In this document: positions 14,827-23,375 of the stretch, one piece after another | How the letters are laid out: each line of letters begins with the position of its first letter | How positions within the stretch are numbered: the first letter of the stretch is position 1 | Assembly: GCA_018302465.1 (NCBI GenBank) | Contig: JAGVZQ010000002.1 | Coordinates: 1-43,541 of the forward strand | Reading direction: 5' to 3' | Length of the DNA stretch: 43,541 nt | Source of the DNA: Candidatus Woesearchaeota archaeon | GTDB lineage: Archaea; Nanobdellota; Nanobdellia; SCGC-AAA011-G17; GW2011-AR20 | The notes under the pieces: model-generated | Told to the model about the DNA's origin: nothing | Database searches by the model: none | What the model saw: only the letters and a program-made list of their open reading frames with translations | Made by a program: the position numbers and the translations under genes

Positions 14827-17167
14827 ATGCTGTTGAAGCAACTACTGTTGGATTGGATGTTGTTCCTTTGACAGTTACTTCTGAACCCTTCAAGTTACTC
14901 TTGTAAGCTGAGTAATCTCTCAAGACTCTTGAAGCTCTTACTGTGTCTCCAGATTCATATCCGGCTACAACCATAGCTACTTTGTTACCATTTTCCTTCA
15001 AGCTAAGTATAGCCTCTCCAGAACTAATTCCAGAGTCTGCTCCATATGCAGGATATGTTAATCCTAGGAATTCAGCACTTAACTTGTTAACTGCAGGTCC
15101 TCCAACTAAGATTAAGTTGTCTGCAGCTTTATTAGATACTTCAGTATCTAATACAGGTGATGGTGCCTTATCCACAGCAGCCATAACAATACTTCCACCA
15201 GTACTACCAGAAGATACTACAGCAGATGTACCTTTAATTACTACATTAGCTTGCATAAAATCTGAAGGTATTTCTAATTCTACTTTATCTCCAGCACCCT
15301 TAGTCTTAGGGTTTCTAATAATCATACCGAATCTGGATCTGTGGTCTTCATCTTTTGTACCAATTGTAGTGGATTCCCATATCAATTCATTAGCTTCTTC
15401 AGATGATGCACTAATACCCAAAGATACTAAAGTACCATTTACATGAGCACCAGTGGTATTGGAGAATGTCCAGTTAGTCCATATGGTATCTGCTCCTGCA
15501 GGGGATAAGTCTGTATCAACTGGCTCTATTACTAACTCAATACTGGTATGGAAACTATTTCCAGCACCGTCTCCTGCATGCCTACCTCTTCTAGTGGCAT
15601 TAAATACAATAGCAGTTCCTGTTGTTCCTCTAACCTTATTGTTATCAATATATGCAAAGTTTGTCGTATTTAGATTATTAGTCAACCATCCTGCTAATTG
15701 GGTAAGTCCATTACTATCTTCATAATAAATATTATATGAAGATGAGTTAAATGCACCTATCCATATCTTATCTGACTTAGGGTCATTACTAAGAGTACCA
15801 TTCTTTACAAATCCGGCACCATCTAAATCAATTGCTAATACATCATCTACATTAGAAGAGATTAATATAGCAGCCTCTCCTGATTGTCTACCTATAACCC
15901 CAGCTTCACTAGATTCTGAATCAAACCCTGTATCCCTTTCAAGTGTTAATATCAAGTTTTCTGCATCATCTGTTGTCAAACTATCAAAGCATACACTTAG
16001 GTAGTTATTAGGGAAACTTATACATTCCCCGGCTGCAGGAGGCTCATCTTTGAAGTCATTCAAAGCAAAGTCATTTTGCAATGCCAATACAGGTCCAGAT
16101 GTTCCCCAGCTTACACCATTAGCGGCTGTGTTTGTATAAGCTGTTGTTCCTACAGTATTCATATTTTTAACAACCCATTTCCAACAGTCTGGATCATTAG
16201 GGTCATCACTTGTACATACATCATCTCCACCAAAATACTTTCCGCCATCTTGGAGTGTATCTACAGCATCAGTTCCAATAACTAAATTAGCAGAACTTGA
16301 TTTTTGGTTGTTTGAGTCATAGAATTGCTCTGAGTTTTTAATTTCTAATCCATTAACAGTAGCTGTCTGTCCATCAGATAGAATCTTTGAAACTCCATCT
16401 ACATCAACAGCTACATCTCCACCAGACCCCACCTTGGATAACATAATGGTCTTCCCATCCACTTCAACACTCTCTCCTGAAGTTAACAGATATTCTGTAC
16501 CAACACTAGCTGTAAGTTTTGTTGCAGAGTCTACTGAAGTAATTTTTAGTGTTTTACCTAAAAATTGGATTTCCAATGCATCACTTGATGAAGTCTTATT
16601 AACTTGTATTTGCTCATCAAATCTGTATAAATATACAAGTGCACCTTTTTCTATTTCCATCCTAATTGCAGATCCATAGTCATCATCTGAACTTGACAAA
16701 CTAGTCTGGATACTTGTGTTTTTGTTAAGATTTAACAAGAATTCCTCACTTGTATCATAGTTTGTACTTTGAAATGTTACTTCTCCATCAAACAAACTCT
16801 CAACATCATCATCTGTCATAACAGAATCAAACTGATTTACAGCAGCTAAGTTATTCGTTAATGGAATATCTTCTGTTTGTCCACCACTAACACTAACAGT
16901 TGTTGACCCACCAGCACTTCCTACTGGAACAGATGCAAGTCCAGCTGCAATATCTAAAGCACCGGATGTATCTTTAGCTGCTCCTTCTCCAGAAGCTCCA
17001 GATCCTAAAACTAATAAATAATCAAACTTTTTAGTTCCAACGTTAACAAATGGTGCAGGATATTCATTTAAATCTGCTGCTAATGCTCCTGTCATTGAAG
17101 CACCGAGCATCGCTACACCTGTAGAAATAGCGCCTAATTTTTTAACTATACCTTTTAATTTTTGCAT
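14825..17167 (-). CDS. S-layer protein, methanococcal (S_layer_N/S_layer_C) type
   Basis: The 780-residue protein begins with a basic/hydrophobic signal peptide MQKLKGIVKKLGAIST... cut after ALA at about residue 30. The C-terminal domain has the methanococcal S-layer signature: LILVGGPAVNKL, FLGLTYPAYG, SGISSGEAIL, VAMVVAGYESGDTVRASRVL, and a closing strand. An N-terminal part (YPAPFV ... DYLLVLGSGA) matches the other half of this family. The middle, about residues 100-600, is Asp/Ser/Thr-rich and carries several N-glycosylation sequons (e.g. NWT, NTT, NGT). Start choice: the Met at 17167 has GGAGGTG 6 nt upstream. The longer frame from 17182 would overlap this site. It forms the paracrystalline coat outside the membrane. 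Confidence 0.93.
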   Translation of the reverse strand: MQKLKGIVKKLGAISTGVAMLGASMTGALAADLNEYPAPFVNVGTKKFDYLLVLGSGASGEGAAKDTSGALDIAAGLASVPVGSAGGSTTVSVSGGQTEDIPLTNNLAAVNQFDSVMTDDDVESLFDGEVTFQSTNYDTSEEFLLNLNKNTSIQTSLSSSDDDYGSAIRMEIEKGALVYLYRFDEQIQVNKTSSSDALEIQFLGKTLKITSVDSATKLTASVGTEYLLTSGESVEVDGKTIMLSKVGSGGDVAVDVDGVSKILSDGQTATVNGLEIKNSEQFYDSNNQKSSSANLVIGTDAVDTLQDGGKYFGGDDVCTSDDPNDPDCWKWVVKNMNTVGTTAYTNTAANGVSWGTSGPVLALQNDFALNDFKDEPPAAGECISFPNNYLSVCFDSLTTDDAENLILTLERDTGFDSESSEAGVIGRQSGEAAILISSNVDDVLAIDLDGAGFVKNGTLSNDPKSDKIWIGAFNSSSYNIYYEDSNGLTQLAGWLTNNLNTTNFAYIDNNKVRGTTGTAIVFNATRRGRHAGDGAGNSFHTSIELVIEPVDTDLSPAGADTIWTNWTFSNTTGAHVNGTLVSLGISASSEEANELIWESTTIGTKDEDHRSRFGMIIRNPKTKGAGDKVELEIPSDFMQANVVIKGTSAVVSSGSTGGSIVMAAVDKAPSPVLDTEVSNKAADNLILVGGPAVNKLSAEFLGLTYPAYGADSGISSGEAILSLKENGNKVAMVVAGYESGDTVRASRVLRDYSAYKSNLKGSEVTVKGTTSNPTVVASTA

Positions 17168-17173
17168 GTAACA

Positions 17174-17180
17174 CACCTCC
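17174..17180 (-). promoter_or_regulatory. Shine-Dalgarno of the S-layer gene
   Basis: GGAGGTG on the minus strand, 6 nt before the ATG at 17167. It is among the strongest translation signals in the window and fixes the start. Confidence 0.7.
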
Positions 17181-17204
17181 ATATGTGTTTCCCTTGAGTG
17201 GGAT

Positions 17205-17253
17205 ATTTATATGTATTTTTTGTTATTAAACTAATACTCGTCTGCTTTATAAA
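17205..17253 (-). promoter_or_regulatory. S-layer promoter region with two TATA-like boxes
   Basis: On the minus strand TTTATAAA (17246-17253) and TATAAATA (17205-17212) both lie upstream of the S-layer start. The distal box would give a leader of roughly 55 nt and the proximal one about 10-15 nt. Tandem promoters are plausible for a very abundant protein. The rest of the 204-nt gap to the pilin-like gene shows no open frame or RNA that I recognise. Confidence 0.45.
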
Positions 17254-17371
17254 CTTTTCTTTACTAAAAGCTATAATTTTAACCTTATTCCTAAAAATTT
17301 AAGCGAGTTAAGCTTTCTAAAGGCAAAACAATCAATTAATTTTACTCATTTTTCGTTTCATTCTTCAGTGG

Positions 17372-17806
17372 TTATTTCATACATAAAGATACTTCTACCT
17401 TTAAATTTCTTGATAAAGGTTGGGAAGCAGAGCTAAACTTGTTCAAACAGCTGCTCGTATCCCCTATTATAATAGGTTTACTTCCTTCAACCTTAAATTC
17501 ATATACTATATTAGGCTCTAAAACAGAATCTATCATATTTTTTATCTCATCTTCTAATTTTCCACAATCCTCAAGGCATTCTGGAGCATTAGACTCACAG
17601 TTAAGAATTTCTTCTTTCATACTTACTTCGTTACATAAAGTATAGCTTAACACAGAAACTCTGAGAGCATCTGCCTTAGCACTTAATAAGGAATCACTAT
17701 TTCTAGTATCTTCTTTTAACAAGAAAGGGAGAGTAAAAACCAATAAAATAACTATCACAACTACAACCAATACAAGTCCAACTGATTCTATTTGGCCTTT
17801 ATTCAT
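17372..17806 (-). CDS. Pilin-like surface protein (5th of the cluster)
   Basis: The 144-residue protein begins MNKGQIESVGLVLVVVVIVILLVF. A short basic leader ends in KG, followed by Q at the mature +1 position and a long hydrophobic helix. This is the class III (type IV prepilin) signal of euryarchaeal pilins processed by an archaeal prepilin peptidase. The remaining domain is polar with five to six Cys residues (CNEVS, CESNAPECLEDCGK, SCLNKF, SLCMK), probably disulfide bonded outside. Its ATG overlaps the upstream pilin-like gene by 8 nt. It is the last gene of the cluster before the S-layer gene. Confidence 0.7.
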   Translation of the reverse strand: MNKGQIESVGLVLVVVVIVILLVFTLPFLLKEDTRNSDSLLSAKADALRVSVLSYTLCNEVSMKEEILNCESNAPECLEDCGKLEDEIKNMIDSVLEPNIVYEFKVEGSKPIIIGDTSSCLNKFSSASQPLSRNLKVEVSLCMK

Positions 17807-18272
17807 ATGTAGTTATGGTTAGTTTCCCAACCTTAACCTCCTTTGTTAATGGGAAGTATAAAGAAACAGGAATAGAAACTACATTTTTATTGCCAGTTTG
17901 TCTAACCCTATTATATATTATGTATGAATTACATCCAGGATAATTATCAGAATTACATTCAACTTTGTCTACTTCAGGATAAGTTTGAGTTATCTCTATT
18001 GTTCTAAACCCTAGTCCATTAAGTTCTAAATCTAAAATCTTTAAGGTATCAACAGCTTCTTTTTCATTGCCAAGTTCGCTCTGTTGAATTAGTGGAGAGC
18101 CAGGAAGGTTATTTAATAGGCTTAAACTCCTGCTTTCTTCTATATCTTTCTGTATTCCTTGCACAGATAAAGTATTATACCTATAAACTCCAAATAAAGC
18201 CATAGCAAAGATAATAGAAAAGATAAATATTACAATTATTGATTCATGTATTTGTGACTGAGCTTTTTTCAT
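17799..18272 (-). CDS. Pilin-like surface protein (4th of the cluster)
   Basis: The 157-residue protein begins MKKAQSQIHESIIVIFIFSIIFAMALFGVYRY: leader KKA, mature +1 Q, acidic residue near +6, then one transmembrane helix to about residue 28. A soluble domain follows with two Cys (about residues 110 and 118) and predicted beta strands. The start follows the upstream stop directly (TAA-ATG). It belongs to the same transcription unit as the four other pilin-like genes. It is a subunit or pseudopilin candidate, with no family assigned. Confidence 0.7.
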   Translation of the reverse strand: MKKAQSQIHESIIVIFIFSIIFAMALFGVYRYNTLSVQGIQKDIEESRSLSLLNNLPGSPLIQQSELGNEKEAVDTLKILDLELNGLGFRTIEITQTYPEVDKVECNSDNYPGCNSYIIYNRVRQTGNKNVVSIPVSLYFPLTKEVKVGKLTITTYE

Positions 18273-19148
18273 TTAAAACACCAATGGACAATTTTCATTT
18301 AGTAGCGCCTCATTTTGCTTTTCAAGAGCTTTTGCTGTATCAACTAATTCCTTTCCACTTAAATTTTCCATCTTTTGAAAGTTTAAGAGTAAGTTATTAT
18401 AATTACAATTAGCAGGAAGATGGCTTATTTTATTCCTATAAGAGCTAATAACATCCAATCTTATCTTATCTGCCTTCTCAAACAAGCATGCTGAGTTTTC
18501 TCTTGAGATTATCGCTCCATACAGCATTGCCCTGTTATAATAATCTAAACTATTCCCGCCCCTAAAGTAGATCTTTCCACTTTCTTCTGTTTCAGGGATT
18601 ACATAAATGTCTGCATTATCATTCCTTTCAAAATAAACCTTTATCTTGTTTTTAGGGTCATTAGTTATCTCAACATTATCTGGGAAATAAGACTTGAAGT
18701 CCTTGCCAATCTCTCTAACTACCTCTTCATTACTATTATCATATACCAAAGAATAAGTATCTGTTTTCTTTATTATGTAAAAGAAGTTAGTTATCTTAAA
18801 TGGTAATTTATCAGGACTAAATCCTATAAGTACCTCTTCATTAAGATTTCCTAAAGAAAAGATTAGATTATCAGACTTTAAACTCCTTCCATTTATCAAA
18901 AGGACTTCTTCAGTAGGCGTGCAAACAACTCTCATATCCACAGGAAGCCTGAATGAAGTTGAAGTTTGGAACTGAGATCCTTGCAGCTCTGAAAAAGAGC
19001 TTTCTAAATTGTTCAAAACTCTTATAGTGGTCTTTTCTTCCTGCACTTCCTTAAACTTCAAACCAAAACTAACAAGGAATGCAAGTATAATTGCTCCTGC
19101 AATAAGTACAAAAACCAGATAAAATTGAATCTCAGCCTTCTTTGACAT
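18273..19148 (-). CDS. Pilin-like surface protein (3rd of the cluster)
   Basis: The 291-residue protein begins MSKKAEIQFYLVFVLIAGAIILAFLVSFG: leader KKA, +1 E, and one transmembrane helix to about residue 28. The external domain (about 260 residues) contains mixed strands, FRLPVDMRVVCTP and Cys residues near 72, 225, 253 and 287. The C-terminal part is helical. It is the largest of the five pilin-like proteins, so it could be a minor, tip-type subunit. It overlaps the upstream gene by 17 nt. Function is inferred from signal type and gene order only. Confidence 0.68.
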   Translation of the reverse strand: MSKKAEIQFYLVFVLIAGAIILAFLVSFGLKFKEVQEEKTTIRVLNNLESSFSELQGSQFQTSTSFRLPVDMRVVCTPTEEVLLINGRSLKSDNLIFSLGNLNEEVLIGFSPDKLPFKITNFFYIIKKTDTYSLVYDNSNEEVVREIGKDFKSYFPDNVEITNDPKNKIKVYFERNDNADIYVIPETEESGKIYFRGGNSLDYYNRAMLYGAIISRENSACLFEKADKIRLDVISSYRNKISHLPANCNYNNLLLNFQKMENLSGKELVDTAKALEKQNEALLNENCPLVF

Positions 19149-19578
19149 CTTTTAATATAACTTTAGTCTCCCCATCTATAATATTATTTTCAAGAACAAA
19201 GCTTATTTCTCCATTAGTTCTTATATTTGAAACAGTTGTCTTTAGTTTATCAACTGTAAACCTATTATACTTTACATCAGAAGGTATGACATTTATCTCA
19301 CCATTCTTCTCTTCAAAAGAAATGCTTTTTATTGAGCTTGGGAGTCTTAATGGTTTATTAGAACTAAAACTTGAAAAAGTCATAACTGTTCCTTCATTTT
19401 TATTATAAACATTCTCAATAGATTGTCTAAACTCTGATTGGAACTCAACATATACAGCCTGCTCATTTAATCTGTTTAACTTGTTTATCTGCTGAAAGCC
19501 AAATAAAAAAACTAAACCTACAACTATTATTACAAAAATGTAAATAAAAACTTGGCTAGAAACTCCTCTTTTTTGCAT
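19132..19578 (-). CDS. Pilin-like surface protein (2nd of the cluster)
   Basis: The 148-residue protein begins MQKRGVSSQVFIYIFVIIVVGLVFLFGFQQI: leader KRG before a hydrophobic helix, in the class III style, then a beta-rich domain lacking Cys (strands ISFEEKNGEINVIPSDV, NGEISFVLENNI). It lies 31 nt after the stop of the large Cys-rich gene and overlaps the next pilin-like gene by 17 nt. No family recognised. Confidence 0.68.
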   Translation of the reverse strand: MQKRGVSSQVFIYIFVIIVVGLVFLFGFQQINKLNRLNEQAVYVEFQSEFRQSIENVYNKNEGTVMTFSSFSSNKPLRLPSSIKSISFEEKNGEINVIPSDVKYNRFTVDKLKTTVSNIRTNGEISFVLENNIIDGETKVILKDVKEG

Positions 19579-19609
19579 AAACTCTTACTTTTTATGTTTC
19601 TTATATAGT

Positions 19610-21574
19610 TTATGGAATAATAGTATATCCCGGACTTAATCTCTTAGTTCTTGTATCCTCGCACTTGACATAATAGATTCCATCTCCATTTAATTGCAGT
19701 TGATGCTGCACATTATTGCTTGTAGACATCTTTAGCCCAGTTGTAAAATCAAAATCCTTGACTTTGTTTGAATAGGAACAAGTAGAAGGTTGGTCTGTTT
19801 TTATTATCAATGCTCCTCCGCTTGTATAAACCCTCTTTAAGCTAGGATAGGCATTACTATTAACTTCTAAGGTTGTAGTTTCTTCATCTTGTTTAAATCC
19901 ATCATCACAGTTAACAGTTATAGTATGGGCCCCATCTGACAAACTTATATTTGCATCATGCACAGTTTCAGAAGTTAATATATTCTTATTAAACTGAATT
20001 CCAGAGCCATATCTACAAGTTGAGTTTCCATTATTATAAACTCCTCCAGTTGTCTTTACAGTGACTGGAACAATATTAGTATAAACTGTAGTGTCTTTTG
20101 GCTTTACTTCAGTAATTTTTAATTCTGGTGTATCAATGTTAAATACAGCGCTTATTGTAGCCTGGTTTCCAGCATCATCCGTGCAGATTACATCCATATT
20201 ATGGCTTCCTATTTCAAGATTAATGTCTAATGTACTTGTAGTATCATCAGTAACACTGAAATCTTTTTCATCTCCACTATCTAATTTGTAACTACAAGTC
20301 GACTTAGCGCTTGTTGAAACAAACAAAGATTGGCTTGGTCTGAATATAGTTCCCTGAGGAAGATTATTCCCAGTTATTACCAAAGGTTCTGTTCCCATTA
20401 TTATAAACTCAAATCCTTGATCCATAGTATTTTGTCTTGGAGATGAATCTCTGCATCTGAAATAATATTTATTTTCCTGTCCAGGAGTTATATTTTTTAA
20501 TGTAGTATCGCATCTAAACCCCCCCTCGGAAATATCCTTCACATTCTCACAATTAAATGAGTTCTCTGCTGACATTTCTTCGAATCTTACATCATTTCCT
20601 TTGTTATACCTACATTGTTGTATTCCTATCTTATCATCAACATACATGAAAAATTCAGCTTCATTTACATTGGCTGGAACAGCTGCTCCGCTTACCACAG
20701 CAGTGCTGGTTATCAAGGGCTTACTTATATCTGGAGCCTCCCTTAGCTTAAAGTTAATAAAGTAATCAGCTCCCATAGTATTTGGCACAGGATCTTGGCA
20801 TTTAATATAGCCACTGCATGCCTCCCCTTCTCTACAGTCTTCTATTGTTTGTAAAGAAACATTTCCGATATCAAATAATAAGAAATGCTCATCATCATAC
20901 AGCCCCCCACCTAATTCTCTTCCAGCACTATTATCAAATCCTAATCCAGGAGAGGAGAATACTTTACATCTTGCATTCTCATCCAAATCAAACTTAACAG
21001 CTAAAGTAGAGAATGTTGGAACCTCACCCAAAATTTTACACCCGCTATTGGTGCTTTCAACATTATAAGATTCTCTTGTATCTAAGTCTATAGCTTGGCA
21101 TTCCTCCACTACAGGTGCACTTTTATCAGTTGACTCAACTTCAACACATCTTTCTTCTTCATTTAAATATTGGCAACTTTTCCCCAAGGACTTACAATAA
21201 TATTCAGTACAAGGCATTAATTTATCATTACAAATATCACAATTTACTCCGCCTTCCGGAATTCCATCCCATACATTACATGTTCCTCCAGATGCTTTAA
21301 AACCACCTATAGTTCCACCAATTACAGCCCCGACTATTGCAGCTACAACTATTGGAGCAATAGCATTAACTTCCTCTGAATTAGACACAAAATAACCAAG
21401 TGCCCCCCCTATCATTACTCCAGGAAAACCGGCAAAACTCCCAATACTCCCCCCGACAATCACGCCATAAGATGCATGACCTGTATATGTACTCAAGGGA
21501 GTTGCGTAAAATAAAAAAGTAGATACTAAGATAATCAAGAATACGGACAAACCCTTTTTTAATATTATGTCCAT
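19610..21574 (-). CDS. Large Cys-rich surface protein with glycine-zipper membrane segments
   Basis: About 654 residues. A basic start and signal/anchor helix (about residues 5-25) are followed by two glycine-rich hydrophobic segments (GVIVGGSIGSFAG...GGALGYFV and APIVVAAIVGAVIGGTIGGF), typical glycine-zipper helices that pack tightly or oligomerise in membranes. Next is a Cys-rich module (CNVWDGIPEGGVNCDIC, MPCTEYYCKSLGKSCQYL). Several Ig-like repeats then follow, each with a Cys pair (CSYKLDSGDEK...DVICTDDAG, STCRYGSG...TVNCDDG). Start choice: the Met at 21574 comes one base after the stop of the upstream gene. The longer frame from 21607 adds 11 residues translated from the end of that gene. 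Function unknown; a scaffold for the pilin-like proteins is possible. Confidence 0.7.
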   Translation of the reverse strand: MDIILKKGLSVFLIILVSTFLFYATPLSTYTGHASYGVIVGGSIGSFAGFPGVMIGGALGYFVSNSEEVNAIAPIVVAAIVGAVIGGTIGGFKASGGTCNVWDGIPEGGVNCDICNDKLMPCTEYYCKSLGKSCQYLNEEERCVEVESTDKSAPVVEECQAIDLDTRESYNVESTNSGCKILGEVPTFSTLAVKFDLDENARCKVFSSPGLGFDNSAGRELGGGLYDDEHFLLFDIGNVSLQTIEDCREGEACSGYIKCQDPVPNTMGADYFINFKLREAPDISKPLITSTAVVSGAAVPANVNEAEFFMYVDDKIGIQQCRYNKGNDVRFEEMSAENSFNCENVKDISEGGFRCDTTLKNITPGQENKYYFRCRDSSPRQNTMDQGFEFIIMGTEPLVITGNNLPQGTIFRPSQSLFVSTSAKSTCSYKLDSGDEKDFSVTDDTTSTLDINLEIGSHNMDVICTDDAGNQATISAVFNIDTPELKITEVKPKDTTVYTNIVPVTVKTTGGVYNNGNSTCRYGSGIQFNKNILTSETVHDANISLSDGAHTITVNCDDGFKQDEETTTLEVNSNAYPSLKRVYTSGGALIIKTDQPSTCSYSNKVKDFDFTTGLKMSTSNNVQHQLQLNGDGIYYVKCEDTRTKRLSPGYTIIP

Positions 21575-21575
21575 T

Positions 21576-23375
21576 TTATTGTTTTTCAGCTGTGTAGACA
21601 ACATCATTCCCTTCTGTATCTTTACCAGTCATATAATAATTACCTTCCTTTTGATAGACTTTATTTCCACCCTGTTCTCCTAGAACCTTCCCTAGTAGAT
21701 ATTGGGGGAGGAACCATTCAATAGCTTCCTTAGCTACAAAGGTTCCAGTTTTTTCTAATGAAACTTTTGCTCCCGCAGCAATAGGTGCTTTATAAAATCC
21801 AAGACTCAGAGCTTCTTTTATGTATCCTGGACCAAAATGGTATGCTCCAACTGCAGTGATAGCTCCAATAGGTGCTCCGACTAATACCCCCTCTGTAACA
21901 GATAATCCTTCTTTAAAGTTTCCACAATCTCCTAAATAAGAGCATTCAGTTCTATCACAAGAATTACTCCCTTTGCCACATATACCGCACGTATTTTCAA
22001 ATGTATGTTTACTATTTGGTATGCCTGTCAAATCTCCAATAAAATCTATTCCTGGAGGGTATTTTGGCCAGCATTCATTTATCCCCCCTGTATTATACAC
22101 ACATTGACTTTTTTCAGTATCTAAAGAACCACCTAACTTCAAACATTCATTTCTTCCACATTTCTTCCACTTTCCATCTCCGCATTTAGAACATTGATCC
22201 CATTTATTATCAACCCTAACTGCATTTTCATATTCAACATTATTTCCATCTATCACTCTTTCCTTGATTTGCGATTCGCATATAGTGTTTCTAAACGTGC
22301 CCAAAGGTGATACCTCTACTTTGCCAAGTTGGCAGGAGTAAATATAGTGGGTTGTTCCAGGAGGATTAGGGTCAACCCCCGTATTAGTCATACACCACGA
22401 CTCTCCATTATATCTTATCTCTCTTTCTCCTAAATCATCATTTGTTATAGCAATTCTTTCTGGAGTGCTACTTCCTTCTTCAAAACTATATTGAACAAAA
22501 CCATTAGCAACAAACGTATCTCCAACCTTGCAATTAATATCTATGCACGCTTTTTGTCCGCTATTATCCTCCCCACATACTGTGCCAAAACTAAAATCAC
22601 AATTTCCAACTTTCCCTATTTTGTCACTCTCACTATCATGAATAAATCCATCATAATTAACACCTGCAACATTCTCTTTATTCCCTTTAGAATCAACCAA
22701 GTATACATCCTCATTAAAGCATTGCTTAGTTGTTTCTTTCTTTATTCCAGGGCAAACTCCCGCTAAATCAGGATTGCTGCATAACGTCCCTCCCCTAAAA
22801 TCACCACTAATCTGAGAACATTCACTTGCAGTTGTCCTCCTGCATGTGGAGTCTTGCACGACACAACAGCCTTCTTGCAAAGAGTTTTTTTCAATACATT
22901 GTTCCAACGAAGTAATACTTGAATCAAAAGTTGTTTCAGCATTCTCTTCTTCTTCTGCTAATTCACACTCTTTTTGTGTCATTGGAAAAGAGCATTGCCC
23001 ATTAATTATGCAAGCCCCTGTTTGGCATTGAGATGCAGCAGAGCATGAATTTGAAGAGGTAGGAGTTCCACCTTGTCCAATGCATTGAGCTCTTGAAACT
23101 TTCTCAGAGCAAGTTCCCTCTGCATTAACGCAGCAGATAGGTTCATTACATACACTTACTTGAGAGCAAGCAAAACTGCTCTGCTTTAATGGTAATTTAT
23201 TTTCTGTATCAAAAGTTAAATCACAATTATCAGCGCTTGTATATGAGCAATATTCTCCATTCAAATTTTTTAAACAGCAAACATTGCTGGTCTGCGCACT
23301 TACAAGTGTTACATTTACAGGGATAAAACTAAACAAAAACATTACAATAATCAAAAAAGAGACTAGCTTATTCAT
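21576..23375 (-). CDS. Large Cys-rich secreted protein
   Basis: The 599-residue protein has a signal peptide (MNKLVSFLIIVMFLFSFIP ... VSAQ, cut near residue 28). Many Cys-rich units follow (e.g. NVCCLKNLNGEYC, PICCVNAEGTCSEKV, EGCCVVQDSTCRR, DQCSKCGDGKWKKCGRNECL, CGICGKGSNSCDRTECSYLG). A late hydrophobic Gly/Ala segment (GVLVGAPIGAITAVGAYHFG, near residue 500) and a C-terminal domain complete it. The repeats of C-C-x(8-12)-C resemble each other, so internal duplication is likely. Such Cys density implies oxidative folding outside the cell. It overlaps the first pilin-like gene by 8 nt and is followed at once by its companion Cys-rich gene. No named family. Confidence 0.7.
   Translation of the reverse strand: MNKLVSFLIIVMFLFSFIPVNVTLVSAQTSNVCCLKNLNGEYCSYTSADNCDLTFDTENKLPLKQSSFACSQVSVCNEPICCVNAEGTCSEKVSRAQCIGQGGTPTSSNSCSAASQCQTGACIINGQCSFPMTQKECELAEEEENAETTFDSSITSLEQCIEKNSLQEGCCVVQDSTCRRTTASECSQISGDFRGGTLCSNPDLAGVCPGIKKETTKQCFNEDVYLVDSKGNKENVAGVNYDGFIHDSESDKIGKVGNCDFSFGTVCGEDNSGQKACIDINCKVGDTFVANGFVQYSFEEGSSTPERIAITNDDLGEREIRYNGESWCMTNTGVDPNPPGTTHYIYSCQLGKVEVSPLGTFRNTICESQIKERVIDGNNVEYENAVRVDNKWDQCSKCGDGKWKKCGRNECLKLGGSLDTEKSQCVYNTGGINECWPKYPPGIDFIGDLTGIPNSKHTFENTCGICGKGSNSCDRTECSYLGDCGNFKEGLSVTEGVLVGAPIGAITAVGAYHFGPGYIKEALSLGFYKAPIAAGAKVSLEKTGTFVAKEAIEWFLPQYLLGKVLGEQGGNKVYQKEGNYYMTGKDTEGNDVVYTAEKQ

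Noticed and set aside
14943-15446. Plus-strand open frame of 167 codons inside the S-layer gene
   Set aside because: Antisense shadow of the conserved C-terminal S-layer domain, with no promoter or ribosome site.
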